A DNA stretch of 64,000 nucleotides from positions 1-64,000 of the forward strand of contig CANRPW010000002.1 in the NCBI GenBank assembly GCA_947632615.1, given 5' to 3'. Below the pieces are notes generated by a model. The model ran no database searches and was not told the origin of the DNA. It saw nothing but the letters and a program-made list of their open reading frames with translations. The translations under genes were made by a program, and so were the position numbers. Source of the DNA: an uncultured Clostridia bacterium. Lineage in GTDB: Bacteria; Bacillota; Clostridia; Lachnospirales; CAG-274. Shown here piece after piece: positions 1 to 9,433 of this stretch (positions are counted from its first letter, which is position 1; the number at the start of each line of letters is the position of its first letter).

Positions 1-104
1 GGGGGCGGAGCGAGCTTGGCAAATATGCAGCGATGCCTACGGCATCGCTGCATATTTGCCAAGCTCGCTCCGCCCCCGCGGCAGCCGCAGTTTGGTCGGC
101 AAAA
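1..104 (+). repeat. Twin-hairpin element A (partial copy at window edge)
   Basis: Positions 1-37 and 41-77 form a perfect 37-bp inverted repeat around a TAC loop. The family tail CCGCAGTTTGGTCGG follows at 85-99 and is identical to the tail of copy I at 53685-53699. The short first hairpin seen in other copies would lie left of the window. The element ends about 35 bases before the PHP gene start, so it lies in that gene's upstream or leader region. Confidence 0.8.
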
Positions 105-137
105 TTTTTATATTATCACATATTTTAGGAGGATAAA

Positions 138-941
138 ATGTTTATAGCAGACTATCATTTACATACAAACGCATCTTCGGACAGCAAGGCTTCCGCAGAG
201 TCAATGATCGACAAAGCCATATCATTAGGGCTGTCGGAGATGGCTCTGACAGATCATGTGGACTTTGACGACAGATATACATATACAAACTATAACGAAT
301 ACATACCAAATTTTATTAAACTTCAGGAAAAGTACGAGGGCAAAATAAAGCTTGTTCTTGGTGTGGAAATAGGTCTTGAAAATATGCTTAAGGATAGGGT
401 GAATGAATTTGCCGTGTCATTTCCCTTCGACTTTATAATAGGCTCCTCCCACTGTGTTAAAAAATATGACCTTTATTTTGACAGAGAAAAATTCTTTTCT
501 TTATTCGGCTCAAAAAAAGAAGCCTACACAACATATTTTACAGAACTTATAAAAAATATAAAGGAATGTAAAACATTCAACATATACGGTCATATAGATT
601 TTATAAACCGCTATGGCACATATGAGGACAATTCACTTAGCTACAGCGATTACAGCGACTTGGCAGACACCGCTCTTAAGCTCCTTATTGAAAAAGGCAA
701 GGGTATAGAAATAAACACCTCAGGCTTCAGGTATGGTCTTGGTCAGCCGCACCCTTCATTTGATTTTGTAAAAAGATATAAGGAGCTTGGAGGAGAGATA
801 ATAACAGTCGGCTCAGATGCTCATCGCCCCGAAGATATTGCCGCAAATTTTACAGCAGCTTATGATATGCTTAAAGCAGCGGGGTTTAAATATCTCACAC
901 TGTTCCGCTATCAAAAGCCAACTTTTACAAAATTACCTTAA
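138..941 (+). CDS. PHP-domain histidinol-phosphatase (HisJ/HisK-type)
   Basis: A 267-residue protein with the PHP metal-dependent phosphoesterase fold. Visible motifs in order are DYHLHTN near residue 5 (HxH metal ligands), LTDHVDF near 37, GSSHC near 101, YGHIDFINRYG near 150 and VGSDAHRPEDI near 225. Length and motif order fit the HisJ/HisK histidinol-phosphatases, which make histidinol from histidinol phosphate in histidine synthesis. No other his gene is in the window, so the substrate is inferred from family. AGGAGG lies 6 bases before the ATG. addA follows after 13 bases, so the two are probably co-transcribed. Confidence 0.82.
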   Translation: MFIADYHLHTNASSDSKASAESMIDKAISLGLSEMALTDHVDFDDRYTYTNYNEYIPNFIKLQEKYEGKIKLVLGVEIGLENMLKDRVNEFAVSFPFDFIIGSSHCVKKYDLYFDREKFFSLFGSKKEAYTTYFTELIKNIKECKTFNIYGHIDFINRYGTYEDNSLSYSDYSDLADTALKLLIEKGKGIEINTSGFRYGLGQPHPSFDFVKRYKELGGEIITVGSDAHRPEDIAANFTAAYDMLKAAGFKYLTLFRYQKPTFTKLP

Positions 942-954
942 ACAGGAGCATAAT

Positions 955-3900
955 ATGATTTTTTCCAAAACACAGCAAAAAGCTATACAAACCAAAAACA
1001 AAAACATACTTGTGTCAGCAGCGGCAGGCAGCGGCAAAACAGCCGTGCTCGTGCAGAGAGTTGTGGAGATAATAAAAAAGCCCGAAAACAGCATTGACGA
1101 GCTTCTTATTGTTACCTTTACAAGGGCAGCCGCAGCCGAAATGCTTATAAGAATAGAAAACGCCATCAAAGAGCTGCTGTCTTTTAACGAAACACAATTT
1201 AAAGACCATTTGAGAAAACAGCTGCGCCTGCTTGGTCGTGCCGAAATCACAACAATAGACTCATTTTGCGCGCGCATTTTAAGAAAATATTTTTATAAAA
1301 CGGATATTGACCCAAACTTTATACCGGGGGAAGAGCTGCGTTTAAGCTCTCTTAAGCAGGAGGCTATAGACAATGTAATACAAAATGCCTTTGAGGAATA
1401 TGAAAATGGCAGCGAAGCCTATCTGCCTCTGTATGATCTTTGCGATATGCTTTCCTCGGGCAGCACAAGAGAGCTTGATCTGGAAACGGAGATAATAAAC
1501 ATACAAAGGGCGCTTTCTGCGCTTCCATATCCCGAAAAATGTCTTGAAATTACTCTTAAGGCTTTAAACGTAAGCTCTTATGAAGAATATTTAGCCTCTG
1601 ACTTTTGCAAAATAATTAAAGATGGGCTTGACTTTCAGATGGCTTACGAACAGGTTTCGGAAGCCCACAAAATACTCAAAACCACATTTGGAAACGAGCT
1701 TTTGGCAGAGGAAGTGCGTTTTGCAAAATCTCTGCTTGAAGCCCAAAGCTGTGAAGAGCTTTTACCTATTTTTAAAAATTATGACTTCCCAAAATGGCAT
1801 AACAGAAAAAAGGCTGATCCTGAGCTTAGTGACAAAGCGAAGGCTCTCAGAGACAGCGCAAAAGAAATACTTAAAAATGCTGAGTCTGCAATAAAGGTCT
1901 TTGATATGAGCAGTTATGAAAAATATGCGGCAAATCTTCCTCAGTTAAGGCTTCTTTATAAGCTGACGGAGGACTTTATTGCAGAATATGACACCATAAA
2001 GCATAAAAAAAATATGTACGAGTTTTCCGACATAGAAAGAGCCTGTCTTAATATGCTTGTAGACGAGGGAGAGCCTACAGAGCTTGCCCTTGAGCTAAGA
2101 GACCATTATAAGGAAATAATCACAGACGAATATCAAGACACAAGTCCCCTTCAGGAGGCTATTTTAAACGCCATTTCCCACAGGAACAATCGCTTTATGG
2201 TAGGCGATATAAAGCAAAGCATATATGCCTTCAGAAATGCCGACCCGACTATTTTTGTAGACAAATATAATAATTATATAGGTGCTGATGACGACTCGGA
2301 GAACATTCTTGTACAGCTTGCCGAAAATTATCGAAGCAAAAAACATATTTTAGATTTCGTTAATATGGTATTCTCAAAAATAATGACTCCTGAGCTTGGC
2401 GGTGTTGTGTATGAGCCCCTCAACTTCCCCGAAAACTCAAAATATACAGATGATGAGAATGGCACATGCAAAACAGACATACTTATAGTAAACAGGACAA
2501 CGACCCCAAAGCCGCCTGTAAATAACGATGACACCGAAACGCTTAAAGAGCTTGCGGAAAACGATGCTGCTATAGAGGCTGTGCTTATATCCAAAAAAAT
2601 AAAGGAAATAATGGCAGAAGACCCCGATATAAAATTCGGAGATATTGTTATTCTTGCCAACAAGCTAAAAAATATAGCCCGACCTCTTATAGATACCCTT
2701 GCCCTATGCGGCATACCTGCCGTAACAGACAAACCCGCAGAAAGCACCAACTTCATAGAAAACAAAACTATTATTAGCTTGTTAAAGGCTATAGATAACC
2801 CCCTGTCGGATATCGACCTTGTTACGGTGCTGCACAGCCCCATATACAGGGTCGATGCTGATGAGCTTACAAAAATAAAGCTTGAATGTCCCACAAAGGA
2901 TCTGGCTTTTTATGATATTGTTAAATATTATTGCGCAAATAATAAAAATGAGATAACCGAAAAGCTTGATGCCTTTCTGTCTGATATAGACTATTTCGGA
3001 AAAAAATTCAAAACTGAACCTGTAAGCACAGTTCTTTCCGAAATATATTACAAAACGGACTATTATAATTATCTCAGTCTTTTAAAAGACAGCGGCAAAA
3101 GAAGGGCAAATTTAGACAAGCTCGCCGATTATGCCGCAGCCTACGACCAAAACTCCGACGGGGGCTTATATGGCTTTATAGGCTACCTACAGGAGCTTAT
3201 AAACACAGGAGAGCTTAAGCAGGCGCAGATAATCAACCCTGAAAACAATGTGGTTCATATAATGACAATACACGCAAGCAAGGGTCTTCAATTTCCTATA
3301 GTATTTTTGTGCAATATACAAAAGGATTTCAGAAGAATAAGCAGCCGTGAAAAAATAATGTTTGACAATAAGCTGGGCATATGCTCTTACGGCTATATAC
3401 CCGACACAAGAGCATATTTTAAAACAGCGCCATACACGGCAGCGCAAATAAAAAAGCGAAGGGAACAAGCTGCCGAAACAATGCGCCTTTATTACGTTGC
3501 TATGACAAGAGCCGAAAAAAGACTTATAATAACAGGCTCAGAAAAACTGAAAACATCTAAAAATATGCCTGACTACGAAGCCCAAAAGGATAATATATAT
3601 GATAAATATTATAAATTCGGAAGCGGTGATGAAAAAACTATATCAGCAGGCAAAATTTATCGTTCCCCTGATTTTTTATCTGTTTTAATGACGGCATTAG
3701 ACCACAGTCAAGAGTCAAAGCTGTACGAGCTTGATATAACAAACTGGTATGAGCTTGAGGGAGTTATTGAAAATACAGGGGCTAAGGTGTTTGAGCAAAA
3801 CATAAATGCAGAACCTATAAAGACGGTGGCTTACCCTTACAACAACGCAGTATATCTGCCCACAAACCTTTCCGTGACAGAGATAAAAAAGCGTATAAAT

Positions 3901-4497
3901 GAAGAAAATTATATACTAAGCTATGTTCCCACTAAGTATAGGTTTAAAAAACCCGCCTTTTTAAGAAAATTAGGGCAAGACCTTACTCCCACAGAAAGAG
4001 GTACGGCATATCACGCTTTGCTGGCTGTGCTTGATTATAAAGCTCTGCCTACAGATATTGCAAAATTTAAAGAAAAAGCAGTTGAAAAAGGCATATTGAC
4101 AACAGAAGAAGCCGATATAATAGACAATGACAAAATAAAAGAATATTTAAGCTCACCTCTTGTTGCCGAAATTTCAAAGGCAATAAGCGTATATAAGGAG
4201 GATGCTTTTACAATGGGGCTTAAAGCCTCTGAAATATACCCCGAATTAAAGGGTGACCCCATATCTGAAAATGAAATAATACTCACCCACGGAGTAATAG
4301 ACCTTTATTATGAAACAGCCGATGGCTTAGTCATAGTCGATTTTAAAACCGACAGAACAAAGGACTTTGAAATGCTTAAAAAAGCATACTCCCCTCAGCT
4401 TAACATTTATAAAAACGCATTGGAAACGGCTCTTAACAAAAAGGTAATAAGGCTTTGCCTTTATTGCCTATATAGCGGCAAAACTCTTGATATTTAA
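955..4497 (+). CDS. addA: ATP-dependent helicase/nuclease subunit A (AddA)
   Basis: A protein of 1180 residues, typical for AddA, the 3'-5' helicase-nuclease subunit of the AddAB double-strand-break repair complex. It has a Walker A motif AAAGSGKTA near residue 20, a Walker B motif DEYQDTSPLQ near 390, the superfamily 1 motifs GDIKQSIYAFR and HASKGLQFP, and a C-terminal RecB-type nuclease motif VDFKTDR near 1125. The ATG at 955 is chosen because AGGAG precedes it by 7 bases and the protein then begins at the helicase Q-motif (FSKTQQKAI). The frame is open upstream to 817, but that stretch overlaps the PHP gene. The partner addB is not in the window; it may lie upstream of it. Confidence 0.95.
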   Translation: MIFSKTQQKAIQTKNKNILVSAAAGSGKTAVLVQRVVEIIKKPENSIDELLIVTFTRAAAAEMLIRIENAIKELLSFNETQFKDHLRKQLRLLGRAEITTIDSFCARILRKYFYKTDIDPNFIPGEELRLSSLKQEAIDNVIQNAFEEYENGSEAYLPLYDLCDMLSSGSTRELDLETEIINIQRALSALPYPEKCLEITLKALNVSSYEEYLASDFCKIIKDGLDFQMAYEQVSEAHKILKTTFGNELLAEEVRFAKSLLEAQSCEELLPIFKNYDFPKWHNRKKADPELSDKAKALRDSAKEILKNAESAIKVFDMSSYEKYAANLPQLRLLYKLTEDFIAEYDTIKHKKNMYEFSDIERACLNMLVDEGEPTELALELRDHYKEIITDEYQDTSPLQEAILNAISHRNNRFMVGDIKQSIYAFRNADPTIFVDKYNNYIGADDDSENILVQLAENYRSKKHILDFVNMVFSKIMTPELGGVVYEPLNFPENSKYTDDENGTCKTDILIVNRTTTPKPPVNNDDTETLKELAENDAAIEAVLISKKIKEIMAEDPDIKFGDIVILANKLKNIARPLIDTLALCGIPAVTDKPAESTNFIENKTIISLLKAIDNPLSDIDLVTVLHSPIYRVDADELTKIKLECPTKDLAFYDIVKYYCANNKNEITEKLDAFLSDIDYFGKKFKTEPVSTVLSEIYYKTDYYNYLSLLKDSGKRRANLDKLADYAAAYDQNSDGGLYGFIGYLQELINTGELKQAQIINPENNVVHIMTIHASKGLQFPIVFLCNIQKDFRRISSREKIMFDNKLGICSYGYIPDTRAYFKTAPYTAAQIKKRREQAAETMRLYYVAMTRAEKRLIITGSEKLKTSKNMPDYEAQKDNIYDKYYKFGSGDEKTISAGKIYRSPDFLSVLMTALDHSQESKLYELDITNWYELEGVIENTGAKVFEQNINAEPIKTVAYPYNNAVYLPTNLSVTEIKKRINEENYILSYVPTKYRFKKPAFLRKLGQDLTPTERGTAYHALLAVLDYKALPTDIAKFKEKAVEKGILTTEEADIIDNDKIKEYLSSPLVAEISKAISVYKEDAFTMGLKASEIYPELKGDPISENEIILTHGVIDLYYETADGLVIVDFKTDRTKDFEMLKKAYSPQLNIYKNALETALNKKVIRLCLYCLYSGKTLDI

Positions 4498-4499
4498 AA

Positions 4500-4550
4500 G
4501 CCCGCCCTCACCTGCCAATTTTGCGGCAGGTTTGGGCGGACTTTTATTTT
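4500..4550. terminator. Bidirectional intrinsic terminator between addA and the AlgX-like gene
   Basis: CCGCCC (4502-4507) pairs with GGGCGG (4534-4539) and CCTGCC (4511-4516) with GGCAGG (4525-4530), followed by CTTTTATTTT on the plus strand. It lies between convergent stop codons, three bases after addA. The T-run for the minus-strand gene is weaker. Confidence 0.8.
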
Positions 4551-6028
4551 ATATCTACTCTTTCTTTTTCTCCGAAATAGTTTATGCCCTCCTGAACCAT
4601 CTGAAATTCAATATAAGAGCCCTTTTTTGACGGTGCAGTAAAGTCTTCAAAGGTGAAGGTATATTCCTCCCCGGGCTTCACCTCTGCGCCTTGGGGCAGG
4701 TTTACCCTACATCCTAAGTCAGTGCCGTCCTGCCATACACACAGGCGCACCATATCATCCTCATACCAGCTCTCATCTCCCCTATTCTTTACAACAACAT
4801 CTATGTCATATATGCCGCCGCGCTTAAGCTCTGTGGGCGCATTTGTGGAGATGACCTCAGCTTCGGGGTCTGTCAATACATTTATTCTAAATCCCGGGCT
4901 GTTGTCCGTCAAGGTGTTTAAATATCTTTCGGTCACCTCATATAGCACAACATCGGGCTTAACACAGTCTATATAAGCCTGATCAATATTTCTTGACCAT
5001 ATATAAGTAAGCTCGGAAAAGTTTTCGCTTAAAAGCTCTGTCATATTCCATAAGCCGAACATAGAGTCGCCAAATACAAGCGCTTTTTTATCCTCTGCCG
5101 ACTCATTCATAAACACACGATGAGGGTAAAATTCCCCAAGCCCATTCTTTATGCTTCCTATCTCCTCATATCTCTGCCCTTCTGTAAGCTCCACCGCTTT
5201 GGGGTCATTTATCTCGCTTGTCAAGGTCTTCTCCGCAGGCAAAATATCAACGTTCCCATACATTGCCGCAAATTCCCCCGTATATTCACATTCCACAAAG
5301 TCCACATCTACAGGCTCACTGTGTATTATGCCAAATTTGTTCAGGTCGTTTATTATTTTTCCGTATGCCACATAAGCCCCCGTTTCGTTCCAGTGGGTGT
5401 CGGTTTTAAAATATACCTGCTTTTCCTTCTTTGCCTCAAGCAGCTCCTGTTTAAGCCTTATCACTTTTATGTCGGTGTTCTTCTCAAGATAGTCTGCTAT
5501 TATATCTACAGGTGTTTCTATCACCCCTACATCCGCCTCAGCTATTTCTTCGGGATATATGCTCACCTTGCTGGGAGGAAGTATCAGCGCATAATCTATG
5601 CCCTGCTCTGCCAGCTTATTTTTTATTCTCATTTGCTTTCTTGCCATACTTTCAAGAAAGTCAGAGTCTATTTTATATTTGCCCTTGGCTATTTCAACAT
5701 TGTTGTCATTTTTATAAAAATACCAGCCGTCTTTGCCTTCTTCCACCTTCTCGTTAAACCTGATCCCAAATATATTAAACTTTACACGGGATGCAATAGA
5801 AACCATTTCATCTCTGAAGCCTATATTGTCGTTATACCAGTTTTCAAACGATTTTTTAATACCCTCATTTAATTTTCCGTTTTCATCAAATATAACGGGA
5901 AAATTAGCAAGCTCTCTATTTTCAACCTCAGATATTATATTGGGCAAAAAGTTTAACTTAAGGATAGGTATAAAAATAATAAGGGCAAAAATTATTATTA
6001 TAATAATATTCTTTATCTTACTTTTCAT
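4544..6028 (-). CDS. AlgX/AlgJ-like (DHHW family) SGNH-type O-acetylation protein
   Basis: A 494-residue protein with an N-terminal membrane anchor rich in Ile (about residues 5-25) and an extracytoplasmic domain. The motif KTDTHWNETGAY near residue 210 resembles the DHHW/AlgX catalytic block, and FGDSMF near 320 fits the SGNH nucleophile block. The last ~110 residues form a predicted beta-sandwich (VVVKNRGDESW). Such proteins act outside the membrane with an MBOAT acyltransferase to O-acetylate polysaccharides. The MBOAT gene ends 14 bases upstream, so the two form the tail of the polysaccharide operon. The acceptor is inferred to be the rhamnan-type polymer made by the upstream genes. Confidence 0.75.
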   Translation of the reverse strand: MKSKIKNIIIIIIFALIIFIPILKLNFLPNIISEVENRELANFPVIFDENGKLNEGIKKSFENWYNDNIGFRDEMVSIASRVKFNIFGIRFNEKVEEGKDGWYFYKNDNNVEIAKGKYKIDSDFLESMARKQMRIKNKLAEQGIDYALILPPSKVSIYPEEIAEADVGVIETPVDIIADYLEKNTDIKVIRLKQELLEAKKEKQVYFKTDTHWNETGAYVAYGKIINDLNKFGIIHSEPVDVDFVECEYTGEFAAMYGNVDILPAEKTLTSEINDPKAVELTEGQRYEEIGSIKNGLGEFYPHRVFMNESAEDKKALVFGDSMFGLWNMTELLSENFSELTYIWSRNIDQAYIDCVKPDVVLYEVTERYLNTLTDNSPGFRINVLTDPEAEVISTNAPTELKRGGIYDIDVVVKNRGDESWYEDDMVRLCVWQDGTDLGCRVNLPQGAEVKPGEEYTFTFEDFTAPSKKGSYIEFQMVQEGINYFGEKERVDIK

Positions 6029-6042
6029 ATTATTACCTCATC

Positions 6043-7452
6043 TCAAAAGTTAAAATAAATAAAAGGATTATAGGTGCTTGCAACAGTAAAAGCAGCCGCC
6101 AGCAGGAACAGACATATTATAAAAACAGGTGAAAACACCGCTCTTAATCTGTTTGGCAAAACAAACTTATCGCTTATCTCTCCAAGCTTTTTGTAGATGG
6201 GTGCGCAAAGCACTGTTCCTATAATAAGCAGAACGGCAATGTTTGCAAAATAATACCCCGCTGCGCTGTCTGTAAGGCTGTTGCCGTTAAGCATTATCAT
6301 AGACTTAAGATAACAAACAGCCGTAGTAAGGTCTGCCGCTCTGAAAAATACCCAACCTATTATTACTATCAAAACAGTGTAAAGCCACTTAAGTATTTTA
6401 GGCAGCTTTATATTTACTTCCTTCTTTTTCAAAATTCTTTCAGCCATTATGAAAAAGCCGTGCCATATGCCCCAAAATATAAAATTCCATGAAGCTCCGT
6501 GCCATATACCCGTCAATATAAATACTACCCACAGATTTACATATACGTTGCCCCTTCTGTTTCCGCCTAAGGGTATATATACATAATCACGGAACCAAGA
6601 CGAAAGGGATATATGCCACCTGCGCCAAAACTCGGTTATGCTCTTTGAAATGTAGGGGTAATTGAAGTTTTCCAAAAAGTCAAAGCCTAACATCTTTCCA
6701 AGCCCTATAGCCATATCGCTGTAGCCGCTGAAGTCAAAATATATCTGAAGTGTATAGCAGATAGCCCCAAGCCATGCCATAGCCGCGCTGAGCTTAGAAA
6801 CCTCAGAATTAAAGGCTAAGTCGGCAATAAGCGCCATATGATTGGATATTATCACCTTTTTGGCAAGTCCGTAGGTAAACCTTTTAAGCCCCAAAACAAA
6901 GCCGTCTGCACTTACTGTCCTTTCCTCTATCTGAGAGTTGATATCGGAATATCTAACAATAGGACCTGCAATAAGCTGAGGAAACAGGGAAACGTATAGC
7001 ATTACATTCAGAGGATTTTTCTGAACCTCCACCTTGCCCGTGTACACATCTATAACATAGCTCATACCCTGGAATGTAAAAAAGGATATACCTATTGGCA
7101 AAACTATATTTCTAAGAACAAAATCCGTGCCAAAAAGCCCGTTTATATTTGATATAACAAAGTTAAAATATTTGTAATAGAAAAGTATGCCTAAATTACA
7201 TAAAAGAGAGCACACAAGGAAGAGCCTTTTTAATATCAAGACTCTCTCAAATTTTGCTATAAGATAAGCACTCACATAGTTTACAATGCAGGAGGCTATC
7301 ATAACAAATACAAATTTTGGCTCGCCGTAGGCATAAAAGCCCAAGGACATTAAAAGCAAAAATACATTTCTAAGCTCTTTTCTTATAATGCTATGCCCCA
7401 AAAGCACAACGGGCATAAACAAAAACAAAAACATAGTTGATGAAAAAACCAT
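6043..7452 (-). CDS. MBOAT-family O-acyltransferase (AlgI-like)
   Basis: A 469-residue polytopic membrane protein of the AlgI/DltB family, which passes acyl groups across the membrane. The conserved segment FWRRWHISLSSWFRDY near residue 285 and the histidine block GIWHGASWNF followed by FWGIWHGFF near 315-335 contain the invariant His. The gene lies between rgpF-like and algX-like genes. Together with the AlgX-like protein it forms an export-coupled O-acetylation module. DltB is unlikely because no dltA, dltC or dltD is present. Confidence 0.88.
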   Translation of the reverse strand: MVFSSTMFLFLFMPVVLLGHSIIRKELRNVFLLLMSLGFYAYGEPKFVFVMIASCIVNYVSAYLIAKFERVLILKRLFLVCSLLCNLGILFYYKYFNFVISNINGLFGTDFVLRNIVLPIGISFFTFQGMSYVIDVYTGKVEVQKNPLNVMLYVSLFPQLIAGPIVRYSDINSQIEERTVSADGFVLGLKRFTYGLAKKVIISNHMALIADLAFNSEVSKLSAAMAWLGAICYTLQIYFDFSGYSDMAIGLGKMLGFDFLENFNYPYISKSITEFWRRWHISLSSWFRDYVYIPLGGNRRGNVYVNLWVVFILTGIWHGASWNFIFWGIWHGFFIMAERILKKKEVNIKLPKILKWLYTVLIVIIGWVFFRAADLTTAVCYLKSMIMLNGNSLTDSAAGYYFANIAVLLIIGTVLCAPIYKKLGEISDKFVLPNRLRAVFSPVFIICLFLLAAAFTVASTYNPFIYFNF

Positions 7453-7484
7453 ACTTTCCTCCGTGTCAGCCTTTTATATAAAGG

Positions 7485-9416
7485 TTATTTCTTCCTTCGG
7501 AATATTGATCTTATGCGGCGATAGACCTTGGCGCAAAATTTCCACAGCCTGTCAGGTATTATAGGGCGCAGCTTTTCCTTTATTGCTCTTTTTATAATAT
7601 AAGAACCTGCCTTGCCGCTTAAGGAATTACCTAAATTATATTGATATATCATAGTATTTACTAAGCCATAATGAGAATTAAGGCCGTATATTTTAAAGGC
7701 TATTTCATTCACCCTACTAAGCATAAAATAAAAATTATCCAATGCAACTTTTGCATATTTGTCACACAAAAGCCAACCGCAGTAATAGCCCTCGTGCTGC
7801 ACAACAAAGGGGTATATTCTCTCTATGGCATGCAGAAGCGTACCGTCCGGTTTGTTAGGCTCGGGAGGAAAATCCTCATAGTCCCAGTCCTTATCAAAAA
7901 GAGTCTTCATTGCCTTTGGTCTGAACCAGAACATAGTGCCTAAAGGTGCAATCGGCTCTTTATCTCTGCTCATATCCACCTTAAGCCCCAATTTGCCTGC
8001 AAGTTCGACTGTTACTTCATAGTTATAGCCCCATTCAAAGCTGACTGTAGGGTAATAATCAGAATGATATGGCGGCATTGGCGTAAGCAAGCCGAGGAAG
8101 GGATTTTTTTCAAAGGTGTCTATTATATTTTCAACAAATGCCTTGTTGTGCAGTATGTTTTCAAAACAGTGATAAGAGAAGGACTCTCCCTTTATGCCAA
8201 GATCCAGCTGACCCACCTTTTTGTCGTGGGCAAAGCATACATAGTCATAATCCATTACAAAGTCCTTTGCCCCTGTAAGCAGTGCGCTCACATCTCTGCC
8301 TCTGTTCTTTATAAGAATTACCTCAACCTTTTTGGCATCTATATTTTTAAACCTTTCTTCTATGAGCTTTTTCTTTTCGGGTGTGTTTGTGGTTATATAT
8401 ATATGGGCATTTGAAGGCATTGAAGAGGCATAGTTATAGCAGTAGTCTATAAGGTCTTCAAAATAAATGTGCATTATCAAAGCTACCTTTTTATTTGTAT
8501 TACAGCCTTCAACCGGCTTATCTGAGGGAAGTATATAGTCAAGGTGCAAATTTCGCCTTATGTCAGCCATATTTTGGGTTCTTATAATATTCTTCCATAT
8601 CATATCGACATCATAGTCGGTATGATTTTTCAGATAGTCCATAAGCTCCATGCTCTGATGCGCCGTGCTTTGGTTTAAAAGCTCATCATAGTTGTGGAAA
8701 AAGCTCCTTCTTTTAAATATAGGACATTTCCTGTTTTTTATTATTTCCACAGGCGCCATAATAATGGGATGAAATGAATGTTTTTCCATATCCTCGGTAT
8801 TTACATAAGACTTCCACTTATAGCCCTTATCCCCAAAGGTTTTTGTAAAAATTGCCTCGTGACAGCCCACAGCCTCATTATATGAGTTTATTTCGGGCAT
8901 ATCAGCCCAATATTTTTTAAACTCCTCAGATGTGAGCATACTGTTTCTTACGGCAATAAAATGTGACTGTATGTGCTTAGGTATATAGCCGTATTTTATA
9001 GTGCCGAAGGGGTCATAATCCACCTTGTGGTATACGGTGAGCCCCCAGAAGTCAACATCCTCCCCATTCATTTCGTCAAATACATCTTTAAAATCATAAA
9101 CGGGCCCCATAATGGTAGAATTAAACATAACAAGCTCGTCAAAGCTGTCGAGCTTATCGCCCAAACGCTGCATACCTTCTTTATATGCCCACACATCAAA
9201 GCCCTTGTTTTCTCTTATAAGTATATCGTCACACAGGCTCTTTAGCCTACTGTGAGCGCCATTTTCAATATCTCCGTTTGAAACAAAAAGGAGATGGGTA
9301 AAAAAGTCCTTTACCTTCTCCAAAAAATAAAATACATAGTCGTCAACTATACCGTCTTTGTCATAGAAAAAATATATACCTGCTCTTTTAATATCCTCTT
9401 TTTTATTAAGCTTCAT
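7485..9416 (-). CDS. Rhamnan synthesis F (RgpF) family protein
   Basis: A 643-residue protein matching the RgpF family, which adds side chains or builds rhamnose-containing polymers in Gram-positive walls. The N-terminal part (GIYFFYDKDG, FVSNGDIENG) and the second half (VALIMHIYFEDLIDYCYNY, ITTNTPEKKK, LIKNRGRDVSALL, CFAHDKKV, MFWFRPKAMKTLF) carry recognisable family blocks. The C terminus is strongly basic, ending KVYRRIRSIFRRKK, as in membrane-peripheral glycosyltransferases. No separate GT2 or GT4 enzyme lies in this cluster, so this is the only obvious glycosyltransferase-like protein here. The 17-base gap to the upstream gene implies one operon. Confidence 0.85.
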   Translation of the reverse strand: MKLNKKEDIKRAGIYFFYDKDGIVDDYVFYFLEKVKDFFTHLLFVSNGDIENGAHSRLKSLCDDILIRENKGFDVWAYKEGMQRLGDKLDSFDELVMFNSTIMGPVYDFKDVFDEMNGEDVDFWGLTVYHKVDYDPFGTIKYGYIPKHIQSHFIAVRNSMLTSEEFKKYWADMPEINSYNEAVGCHEAIFTKTFGDKGYKWKSYVNTEDMEKHSFHPIIMAPVEIIKNRKCPIFKRRSFFHNYDELLNQSTAHQSMELMDYLKNHTDYDVDMIWKNIIRTQNMADIRRNLHLDYILPSDKPVEGCNTNKKVALIMHIYFEDLIDYCYNYASSMPSNAHIYITTNTPEKKKLIEERFKNIDAKKVEVILIKNRGRDVSALLTGAKDFVMDYDYVCFAHDKKVGQLDLGIKGESFSYHCFENILHNKAFVENIIDTFEKNPFLGLLTPMPPYHSDYYPTVSFEWGYNYEVTVELAGKLGLKVDMSRDKEPIAPLGTMFWFRPKAMKTLFDKDWDYEDFPPEPNKPDGTLLHAIERIYPFVVQHEGYYCGWLLCDKYAKVALDNFYFMLSRVNEIAFKIYGLNSHYGLVNTMIYQYNLGNSLSGKAGSYIIKRAIKEKLRPIIPDRLWKFCAKVYRRIRSIFRRKK

Positions 9417-9433
9417 AATTTTACCCCCATATA

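Noticed and set aside
817-954. Upstream extension of addA to 817
   Set aside because: It overlaps the PHP gene in another frame and has no conserved sequence. The ATG at 955 has a good AGGAG and begins at the helicase Q-motif.
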